DNA of 43,068 nt from CAZZGX01 sp964653715 (lineage in GTDB: Bacteria; Patescibacteriota; Minisyncoccia; Ryanbacterales; GWA2-47-10b), in the NCBI GenBank assembly GCA_964653715.1, contig CAZZGX010000019.1, positions 1-43,068 of the forward strand. Reading direction: 5' to 3'. The notes below the pieces were generated by a model that searched no databases, was not told the DNA's origin, and saw only the letters and a program-made list of their open reading frames with translations. The position numbers and the translations under genes are program-made. How positions within the stretch are numbered: position 1 is the stretch's first letter; the number at the start of each line of letters is the position of its first letter. Positions 38,187 to 43,068 of this stretch are shown one piece after another.

Positions 38187-38258
38187 GGTGGCTATAGCTC
38201 AATGGTAGAGCGCTGCTCTGTGGAAGCAGTTACGAGGGTTCGATTCCCTCTAGTCACC
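38187..38258 (+). tRNA. tRNA-His (anticodon GTG)
   Basis: Acceptor GTGGCTA/TAGTCAC with encoded G-1 (38187) facing discriminator C (38258), as needed for HisRS. Anticodon stem CTGCT/AGCAG with loop CTGTGGA; T arm GAGGG-TTCGATT-CCCTC. No encoded CCA. Confidence 0.95.
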
Positions 38259-38260
38259 TA

Positions 38261-38301
38261 CAAAACAAAAAGTCCTGCTTTATGTAGGGCTTTTTGTTTT
38301 G
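38261..38301 (+). terminator. Terminator after tRNA-His
   Basis: CAAAACAAAAAGTCCTGC pairs with GTAGGGCTTTTTGTTTTG (two G-U pairs) around a TTTAT loop; a long strong stem with a T-rich 3' side. Confidence 0.9.
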
Positions 38302-38314
38302 CTGTATGACATAG

Positions 38315-38410
38315 TAGAGGGAATCGAACAGAGTGCCCAACGGCACTCTGCGGGTCCGCCGAGAGGGCGGACGATTCCCCGCCTTGTCGGCGAGACAGGC
38401 CTCTAGTCAC
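38315..38410. ncRNA. T-arm-mimic structured element, copy 2 (after tRNA-His; 61-nt core 38319-38379)
   Basis: TAGAGGGAATCGAAC (38315-38329) is the exact reverse complement of the tRNA-His T-arm and acceptor bases. Hairpin 1 CAGAGTGCC/GGCACTCTG (38329-38350, 9 bp), linker CGG, hairpin 2 GTCCGCC/GGCGGAC (38354-38372), then CGATTCCC pairs back with GGGAATCG. A third hairpin (38381-38400) follows and CTCTAGTCAC (38401-38410) repeats the tRNA-His 3' end. The core has the same 61-nt length and layout as 35501-35561. Confidence 0.62.
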
Positions 38411-38418
38411 TCAAGCTA

Positions 38419-38446
38419 TTGACAAAAGATTATCTTAAGTTAAACT
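38419..38446 (+). promoter_or_regulatory. Promoter and probable operator of the Phd/RelE module
   Basis: TTGACA (38419-38424), 16-bp spacer, TAAACT (38441-38446) ending 6 nt before the ATG. Two adjacent 11-bp palindromes, AAGATTATCTT (38426-38436) and AAGTTAAACTT (38437-38447), fill the spacer and -10, the expected place for autorepression by the antitoxin. Confidence 0.75.
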
Positions 38447-38452
38447 TCGAGT

Positions 38453-38695
38453 ATGAAAACAACTATCGTGGGGTTCAAGGAATTGAGAGAAGATGCCGAT
38501 AAATATATTTCCCAAGTCAAAAAGGGACGTTCTTTTGTTGTGGTTAGGCGCTCAAAGCCAATTTTCAAAATGACTCCCGTGGATGAGTGGGGAGACGAAG
38601 GAATGTGGGAAACTGTTGCCGACTTCAAGAAACTTTTTCCTCATGGAGTTTCCGCAAAGCGTTTGCTCAAAGCATTGAAAGCAAAGAATGGATAG
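38453..38695 (+). CDS. Phd/YefM-family antitoxin
   Basis: 80 aa. The N-terminal DNA-binding part follows the Phd/YefM pattern (TTIVGFKELREDADKYISQVKKGRSFVVVRRSKPIFKMTPVDEW) and the C-terminal tail (FKKLFPHGVSAKRLLKALK) would wrap the toxin. Antitoxins of this family repress their own promoter through palindromes like those just upstream. The gene overlaps the toxin gene by 8 nt. Confidence 0.88.
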   Translation: MKTTIVGFKELREDADKYISQVKKGRSFVVVRRSKPIFKMTPVDEWGDEGMWETVADFKKLFPHGVSAKRLLKALKAKNG

Positions 38696-38924
38696 AATAC
38701 AAAAATTCATTCGGAAACTTTCGAAACGCGAACGCCAGCAGATTCTTTCCATCGTCGAACGCGTTCAAGAGGGTAATATTAATGGTCTTGATGTGAAGAA
38801 ACTACAAGGCCGCGATCAAGAATTTCGAATACGTAAAGGTAACATACGTATTATTTTTAGACGTACTGCGAGTGGTTTTGAAGTCATAGATATCCAGTGG
38901 AGAGGGAGTAAGACTTACCATTGA
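38688..38924 (+). CDS. RelE-family toxin
   Basis: 78 aa with the RelE pattern: IQKFIRKLSKRERQQILSIVERVQEG, then VKKLQGRDQEFRIRKGNIRIIFRRTASGFEVIDIQWRGSKTY, in which the RIRKGNIRIIF strand and the terminal basic/Tyr residues are typical of mRNA interferases. The closest relatives appear to be small RelE partners of Phd-type antitoxins. This is the second, unrelated toxin-antitoxin pair in the window; the first is in the repeat-flanked cassette at 11.9-12.3 kb. Confidence 0.88.
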   Translation: MDRIQKFIRKLSKRERQQILSIVERVQEGNINGLDVKKLQGRDQEFRIRKGNIRIIFRRTASGFEVIDIQWRGSKTYH

Positions 38925-39012
38925 GTAACATGGTAATACCATTACACTCGCGTCCACAGAAATTTTTCGGTTCTAACCTAATATAATTTCTATGATAAAA
39001 AGGTTTTAGCAT

Positions 39013-39480
39013 ATGTACTCTCCGGAAAGTGCACGAGAAAATATAAAAAGATTCAAAAACAAAAAGGTTGTTTTGGTTGGAGGTAGTTTTGATATTCTTC
39101 ATGTCGGTCATGTAAGGTTTTTATCGCAGGCTAAAAAATGGGGAGACATACTCGTGGTAGGTATAAACAGTAATAGTGTCGTAAGGAATAAGAAGGGCTC
39201 TCGCCGCCCGATTATTGACGAAAGACAAAGGGCAGAAGTTCTTTTAAATCTGAAGTCTGTTGATTTTGTTTTTATTGCTCGTCAGGATTTCTTAGGCAAT
39301 ATTTTGGGAGTTATAAAGCCCAATATTTTAGTATTTACCGTAGAACGAGGGAGATTGAAATCAGCAAAAGAACGCGCAAGTCTCGTTCGCAAGCAGCATC
39401 CTAATATAAAGATTGTATTTTTACCAAAAGAGGGTAAGAAAATCAGTACTACAAGAATTAAACGGAAGATTTTAAATTGA
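39013..39480 (+). CDS. Cytidylyltransferase-like nucleotidyltransferase (RfaE/TagD type)
   Basis: 155 aa of the HxGH nucleotidyltransferase fold: VVLVGGSFDILHVGHVRFL (HVGH motif), WGDILVVGINSN, RRPIIDERQRAEVLLNLKSVDFVFI and the end ISTTRIKRKIL, in place of the family ISSTxI motif. These enzymes activate a phosphosugar or alcohol phosphate with CTP or ATP; RfaE domain II makes ADP-heptose and TagD makes CDP-glycerol, and this one cannot be assigned further. TATAAT (38982-38987) and an AAAAGG ribosome site precede it. Confidence 0.87.
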   Translation: MYSPESARENIKRFKNKKVVLVGGSFDILHVGHVRFLSQAKKWGDILVVGINSNSVVRNKKGSRRPIIDERQRAEVLLNLKSVDFVFIARQDFLGNILGVIKPNILVFTVERGRLKSAKERASLVRKQHPNIKIVFLPKEGKKISTTRIKRKILN

Positions 39481-39530
39481 ATATGACGGTATATAAATCG
39501 TTAAATCATTTTTCCTCTCAAAAACAGTTC

Positions 39531-39553
39531 TCCTTCGACAAGCTCAGGACAAG
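39531..39553. repeat. REP-like 23-nt repeat, intergenic copy
   Basis: TCCTTCGACAAGCTCAGGAC plus AAG matches the reverse complement of 34681-34703 with three transitions. It lies in the 138-nt gap before the MBL-like gene, where nothing else is seen. Confidence 0.65.
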
Positions 39554-39618
39554 TAAACCTCTCTACGACGACACCAAAAATGGACTTTTATTCTAAACCC
39601 CAATAAACTAAGAGAGTT

Positions 39619-40329
39619 ATGACCAAACCAAAACGACCGTGGATTATAACTCCACATAGCGAAATACAGAAAATAGACGACAACCTTTGGGCTGTTGAAA
39701 ATTTAGTTCCGGGCGCGAAATTCAAGCGCCGAATGTGTATCGTTAAAAGAACCGATGGATCGCTTCTTTTCTTTCACGCTATTCCGCTCGACGATAAGAC
39801 GCTTGAGGCCGTCAAGGCATGGGGGCGGCCTGCGTATCTTGTCGTGGGACACGACCAGCATACTATCGATGCCGAAGCATTTCGTGAAAAATTGGGGCTT
39901 CAAGTTTTCGGTCCAAAAGAGTGTGAAGAGAAACTGCGGGAGCGGGTAGAACTCGCGGGCACGCTCAAAGATGTCCCGCCCGACCCAACGCTGCGTATAG
40001 AAAGCGTCCCGGGCGTAAAACACGGAGAACCCATTATTGCCGTAAAAAGCGCCGGGGGGAGCCGCGTGAGCCTTCTTTTTAGCGACGTCATTCAAAATAC
40101 CCCCAAGGAAAACTTGCCATTCATTTTTCGCGTTCTCGGATTTTCATCCGATAGACCAAAAGTGGTTCCCGCGTTTCGTCTGTTATTTATGAAAGATCGC
40201 ACTGCCGTAAAAAATGAGCTTCTCAAATGGTCCGAGACGCCGAATCTGATTCGCTTGGTACCAATGCATGGAAATATTGTAGAGAAGGGTGCCCGCGAAG
40301 CCCTGAAATCCGCCGCCCAAAAACTCTAA
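39619..40329 (+). CDS. Metallo-beta-lactamase-fold-like protein with incomplete metal site
   Basis: 236 aa. The strand order (DDNLWAVENLVP, CIVKRTDGSLLFFHA, PAYLVVGHDQHTIDAEAF, VSLLFSDVIQN, LIRLVPMHGN) follows the MBL fold as in DUF4336-like proteins. The first motif keeps only parts of HxHxDH (GHDQHTID), while the later Asp (FSDV) and His (PMHGN) are in place, so metal binding is uncertain. No signal peptide. It stands alone between REP-like sequence and the epimerase gene. Confidence 0.68.
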   Translation: MTKPKRPWIITPHSEIQKIDDNLWAVENLVPGAKFKRRMCIVKRTDGSLLFFHAIPLDDKTLEAVKAWGRPAYLVVGHDQHTIDAEAFREKLGLQVFGPKECEEKLRERVELAGTLKDVPPDPTLRIESVPGVKHGEPIIAVKSAGGSRVSLLFSDVIQNTPKENLPFIFRVLGFSSDRPKVVPAFRLLFMKDRTAVKNELLKWSETPNLIRLVPMHGNIVEKGAREALKSAAQKL

Positions 40330-40411
40330 GTTTCCCGCCCGCACATTAACTCTGCGCTATGCGGGTGAAAGAAATATGAGTAGAAAAAGTGAATTTCATG
40401 AATATGTCATG

Positions 40412-40430
40412 CCCTTGATTAAGGGGTTTT
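40412..40430 (+). terminator. Short hairpin with T tail before the epimerase gene
   Basis: CCCTT-GATT-AAGGG followed by GTTTT. A second CCCGC/GCGGG inverted repeat lies closer to the MBL-like stop (around 40336-40365). Confidence 0.45.
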
Positions 40431-40454
40431 AAATCGTTAGACTTTAAATCTGCT

Positions 40455-41417
40455 ATGAAATCCGTATTAGTAACCGGATGCGCGGGGTTTATCGGGAGTA
40501 ATTTCGTCAAGCGTTTTAAGGCGCTCTATCCGCAAATCGAAATTGTGGGTATTGATGATTTTTCGACCGGCCGTAGAAGCGCGCTTGATAGATCAATTAC
40601 ATTTTACCAAGGATCGATTTGCGACGAGCCTCTTTTGGATCGTATTTTTAAAAAACACAGGCCGGAGCGCATTTTTCATTTCGCGGCTGTTCCGCGCGTC
40701 TCGTTGAGCGTCAAGAGTCCCGCCAAAACAACATTCCCAAATATCTACGGAACAGTTCTGCTCCTTGAGAAAAGCCGTGACCATAAAGTAAAACGGTTTA
40801 TCTACTCATCCTCATCTTCGGTTTATGGTGGCGCGAAGAAATTGCCGTCCAAAGAAAACAAAAATTTGCCGGATCCGCGATCACCATACGCGCTTCAAAA
40901 ATACGCGGGAGAGCTTTTTTGTAAAATGTTTAGCGAACTCTACACGCTCGACACCGTTTCTCTCAAATACTTCAATGTCTTCGGGCCGGGACAATACGGC
41001 GATTCTCCCTACTCGACAGTAATATCGGCGTGGCTCGAGGCGCTCTACTTTCCAAAAGGGAAAAAACCATTTATGGAAGGAGACGGGAAGCAGTCGCGTG
41101 ATTTTTGTTACGTTGATAATGTGGTGGATGCCAATATAGATGCTTTTAGAACAAAAAGAAAACTTCGGGGAGAAGCATTTAATGTCGCCCACGGGGAACG
41201 GACAAACCTTCTTGCCGTAAAGCGACTTATCGAAAAATTTACAGGACGCCAATTACATCTTAGACGCCAGCTACCGCGCGTGGGGGACGTGCGTCACACG
41301 CACGCTGATATCCAGAAAGCGCGCCGCATTCTCGGCTATCGCCCGAGGGTGAATTTTGAAACAGGGCTTAAGAAAACAGTTGAGTGGTACAAAACCAGTA
41401 AAAAAATTAGAAAATAG
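40455..41417 (+). CDS. NAD-dependent nucleotide-sugar epimerase/dehydratase
   Basis: An extended short-chain dehydrogenase of 320 aa: Rossmann GCAGFIGSNF (8-17), FHFAAVPRVSLS, YSSSSSVYGG and the catalytic YALQK (YxxxK), then KYFNVFGPGQY and DFCYVDNVVDAN, which fit UDP-glucose / UDP-GlcNAc 4-epimerases (GalE/WbpP-like). It would supply sugars for surface polysaccharide or glycoprotein. A TTAAAT hexamer lies just before the ATG. The msrB gene starts 1 nt after its stop. Confidence 0.9.
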   Translation: MKSVLVTGCAGFIGSNFVKRFKALYPQIEIVGIDDFSTGRRSALDRSITFYQGSICDEPLLDRIFKKHRPERIFHFAAVPRVSLSVKSPAKTTFPNIYGTVLLLEKSRDHKVKRFIYSSSSSVYGGAKKLPSKENKNLPDPRSPYALQKYAGELFCKMFSELYTLDTVSLKYFNVFGPGQYGDSPYSTVISAWLEALYFPKGKKPFMEGDGKQSRDFCYVDNVVDANIDAFRTKRKLRGEAFNVAHGERTNLLAVKRLIEKFTGRQLHLRRQLPRVGDVRHTHADIQKARRILGYRPRVNFETGLKKTVEWYKTSKKIRK

Positions 41418-41418
41418 T

Positions 41419-41817
41419 ATGAACAAAATCACAAAAAGCGACGAAGAGTGGAAGAAAGAACTTTCTCAGGAAGAGTATCGCGTCATTCGCGAGAAAGGGA
41501 CGGAGCGCGCCTTCGCCGGAGCCTACTGGAATTCAAAAGAGAAGGGGATGTATCTCTGTCGTGCTTGCGGGCAAGAGCTTTTTTCGTCTGATGCTAAATT
41601 TGACTCGGGCACCGGCTGGCCCAGCTACTGGCAGCCGGTTTCAGATGCGAATGTAAAGCTCGAATCTGATGCAACTCTTGGCGCGGAGCGCGTTGAGGTT
41701 ATGTGCGGCCGCTGCGGGGCGCATTTGGGGCATGTGTTTGAAGACGGCCCAAAACCAACAGGCAAACGCTTTTGTATCAACTCTATCTCGCTCAAGCTAA
41801 AACAAGAAAGAGAATAA
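41419..41817 (+). CDS. msrB: Peptide-methionine (R)-S-oxide reductase MsrB
   Basis: MsrB repairs R-methionine sulfoxide in proteins. The 132-aa product has two zinc CxxC motifs (CRAC, CGRC), DSGTGWPSYWQPV, GAHLGHVFEDGP and catalytic Cys in RFCINSISLKL. It starts at ATG 41419, directly after the epimerase gene; an in-frame start further up lies inside that gene. It is cytoplasmic, without signal peptide. Confidence 0.96.
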   Translation: MNKITKSDEEWKKELSQEEYRVIREKGTERAFAGAYWNSKEKGMYLCRACGQELFSSDAKFDSGTGWPSYWQPVSDANVKLESDATLGAERVEVMCGRCGAHLGHVFEDGPKPTGKRFCINSISLKLKQERE

Positions 41818-41841
41818 CTTTTTATCTGTTTTAGACAGGTC

Positions 41842-41870
41842 TTGACAAAGTTTCTCAAAAGCGCTATTAT
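41842..41870 (+). promoter_or_regulatory. Consensus promoter of the RlpA-like gene
   Basis: TTGACA (41842-41847), 17-bp spacer, TATTAT (41865-41870); the leader then carries GAAAGGAG ending 7 nt before the ATG. Confidence 0.85.
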
Positions 41871-41920
41871 TTAAATAGAAGTTTTTCGACACCCTGTTTT
41901 TATAAGAAAGGAGACAAGCA

Positions 41921-42385
41921 ATGCAATTTTTGCTTGGCGCGTTTTTGGTTTTTCTCTTTCCTGTACTGAGCTTAGTTTCCCACTCTTCGCCCCTACTACT
42001 AGATGAGATACCCCATAAGGCCGCCGCGGCTCATGCCGTAGCATCCCTCTTTGTCTATAAAGTGCCGCAGCTTGCCAGCTTCTACGCTCAACAGTTCCAT
42101 GGCAGGAAGATGGCAAATCGCCGCACATTCAACATGTTCGATGCGAATATCGCCGCGCATCGCGATCTGCCTCTTGGCACTCACATTCGCGTTACGAATT
42201 TGCGAAACGGGAGGAGTTTGGACGCCACCGTTCAAGATCGGGGACCGTATGCACACCCAGAAAAACGCATACTCGATCTTTCTTGGGCGGCCGCCAGGCG
42301 CCTCGACTTTATCAAGCAGGGGTTGGCTCCAATCCAGCTCGAGGTGCTCTCGGTGCCCGCGCCCAAAGTGCGACGAGCCTCATAG
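41921..42385 (+). CDS. RlpA-like secreted double-psi beta-barrel protein
   Basis: 154 aa with a signal peptide (MQFLLGAFLVFLFPVLSLVS) and a double-psi beta-barrel: ASFYAQQFHGRKMANRRTFN, then LPLGTHIRVTNLRNGRSLDATVQDRGPY and RILDLSWAAARRLDFI. The conserved DRGP of RlpA is present. RlpA acts as a lytic transglycosylase on denuded glycan in some bacteria; no SPOR domain is present here. A strong promoter, GAAAGGAG site and its own terminator make it a separately controlled envelope gene. Confidence 0.92.
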   Translation: MQFLLGAFLVFLFPVLSLVSHSSPLLLDEIPHKAAAAHAVASLFVYKVPQLASFYAQQFHGRKMANRRTFNMFDANIAAHRDLPLGTHIRVTNLRNGRSLDATVQDRGPYAHPEKRILDLSWAAARRLDFIKQGLAPIQLEVLSVPAPKVRRAS

Positions 42386-42401
42386 GAGGCTCGTCTTTTT
42401 T
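42372..42401 (+). terminator. Intrinsic terminator overlapping the RlpA-like stop
   Basis: GACGAGCCT (42372-42380) pairs with AGGCTCGTC (42387-42395) around CATAGG, followed by a T run. The TAG stop codon lies in the hairpin loop region. Confidence 0.9.
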
Positions 42402-42420
42402 ATAAACAACAAATTTTTGC

Positions 42421-42426
42421 TACAGT
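42421..42426 (+). promoter_or_regulatory. -10 box of the last gene (leaderless)
   Basis: TACAGT ends 6 nt before the ATG at 42433; no Shine-Dalgarno sequence. Confidence 0.5.
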
Positions 42427-42432
42427 AATCTC

Positions 42433-43068
42433 ATGGAAAAACACCCCCTTCACCTCAAAAACCCCGAATTGCAGACATCTCCCGAAGTCCAACGGGCGGT
42501 TGAGCGTGAGGAACAGAAGACAGGTGAAAAGGTACCCAATGATCCGGCCGAACGCATCGAGGCCTATATGGATCGCCTCGAGAACATCTTTCTCAATCCG
42601 GACGAGCGAAAACGCGAGCGTAACCTCGAAATGTTCCGGGACAAGATATACGACGCGCTCATCATAAAGCCAGAAGTGGCCACGGAACAAATTTTGAAGG
42701 ATGAAGCAAAGGTCGCATTCGACCGCGGACATGGTCGCATCGAAATAACAGAGGAAATGAAAAATCGTCCCGAAACGCAAGAGCAGGCGGAAGCAGTTAT
42801 TAAGCGTCAAAAAGCGAGTCTTGATGACTGGATGGATTATCTGACTGGAAACGACGCTTCCTCCTACGATCCGTGGTTCAAGTACTATCTTTGGAACTCA
42901 ATAACAAAATTACAAACCCTAGTAAAAATTGAAAAGACAGACGAGAAAACCGGAGAAAAAGTTACGACCGCAGAATATCCGAAACGAACGCTGGGAACGC
43001 TGAAGCCGTTTCCGGATATTTTCCGTGGTAAACTCTCGCAGATTTACGATAAATACAATAAGTACATT
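42433..43068 (+). CDS. Hypothetical protein, C-terminus beyond window
   Basis: At least 212 aa, open to the window edge. It is highly charged and helical with no signal peptide or membrane helix: ERIEAYMDRLENIFLNPDER, SLDDWMDYLTGNDASSYDPW, WFKYYLWNSITKLQ and RTLGTLKPFPDIFRGKLSQI. I associate the pattern of WxxYY....KPFPDxxRxxL with large uncharacterised proteins of Parcubacteria, but cannot name a family or a function. The frame is uninterrupted over the visible part. Confidence 0.7.
   Translation, partial: MEKHPLHLKNPELQTSPEVQRAVEREEQKTGEKVPNDPAERIEAYMDRLENIFLNPDERKRERNLEMFRDKIYDALIIKPEVATEQILKDEAKVAFDRGHGRIEITEEMKNRPETQEQAEAVIKRQKASLDDWMDYLTGNDASSYDPWFKYYLWNSITKLQTLVKIEKTDEKTGEKVTTAEYPKRTLGTLKPFPDIFRGKLSQIYDKYNKYI

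Noticed and set aside
1..43068. Genetic code 25 (UGA read as Gly) as in some CPR lineages
   Set aside because: TGA serves as the natural stop of tsaE, yebC, valS-tsaD junction genes and others at the correct family lengths.
1..43068. Prophage or conjugative element
   Set aside because: No capsid, terminase, integrase, relaxase or transposase gene was found on either strand.

Overview
The window looks like part of a chromosome from a Patescibacteria / Candidate Phyla Radiation (CPR) bacterium, most likely a Parcubacteria-type lineage. The grounds are: tightly packed genes with 1-8 nt overlaps, many short versions of universal proteins (181-aa YebC-like protein, 720-aa ValRS, MurE-like ligase without its first domain), several CPR-style conserved hypotheticals, an MshEN-type PilB, and a membrane-anchored ClpC-like AAA+ protein. 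TGA is used as a stop throughout, so the code is standard (table 11). The phylum call is inference from gene style, not from a marker phylogeny.

Layout. 1-6.9 kb (minus strand): class A penicillin-binding protein (cut by the window edge), a tiny acidic ORF, ruvC, a yebC-like gene, ruvB, pilB and a hypothetical gene. 6.9-11.8 kb (plus): a secreted Gly/Tyr/His-rich protein, tsaE, polA, a stand-alone response regulator and holA. 11.75-12.35 kb: a RelE-type toxin-antitoxin cassette flanked by an 83-bp perfect direct repeat that duplicates the 3' ends of holA and rpsT. 12.3-17.2 kb: rpsT and uvrB (minus), then ruvA, a Mur ligase and a SIMPL protein (plus). 17.2-20.4 kb: a lamin-tail-like surface protein, an exonuclease-WYL fusion, a YkuK-type RNase H-fold protein, a broken four-helix-bundle gene ending in tRNA-Arg, and a small membrane protein. 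20.5-25.3 kb: tRNA-Val, a half-tRNA and tRNA-Phe, then hsp20, prsW, valS and tsaD (minus), preceded by a second tRNA-Val. 25.4-29.0 kb: tRNA-Glu fused to a MacA/MacB-type ABC efflux operon. 29.0-35.4 kb: uppS (frameshifted at an A9 run), a small membrane protein, the ClpC-like ATPase, a HIT protein, an S41 peptidase homologue, an RluA-family synthase and rplS. 35.4-43 kb: tRNA-Leu, an AT-rich exported protein, small conserved genes, tRNA-His, a Phd/RelE module, a nucleotidyltransferase, an MBL-like protein, a sugar epimerase, msrB, an RlpA-like protein and a partial hypothetical.

Genes that work together. All three Ruv proteins (RuvC and RuvB in one cluster, RuvA divergent from UvrB) plus UvrB and PolA cover recombination and excision repair. 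TsaE and TsaD are two parts of the t6A tRNA-modification machinery. The PBP, Mur ligase, UppS and RlpA-like protein all act on peptidoglycan or its lipid carrier. MacA, the ATPase and the FtsX-type permease form one transporter.

Structure beyond the genes. (1) Fourteen genes have a -10-like hexamer ending 5-7 nt before the start codon, as expected for leaderless mRNAs. Four genes for exported or membrane-anchored proteins instead have a clear Shine-Dalgarno sequence, three of them behind a TTGACn-17-TAtnnT promoter. (2) Two tRNA genes sit 0-7 nt upstream of start codons, so tRNA 3' processing alone would give nearly leaderless tsaD and macA mRNAs. (3) Downstream of tRNA-Leu and tRNA-His, after their terminators, lie two 61-nt elements with the same architecture: an antisense T-arm, a 9-position hairpin, a 7-bp hairpin and a T-arm sense copy. 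Their hairpin sequences are unrelated. I consider this the best candidate for something undescribed.
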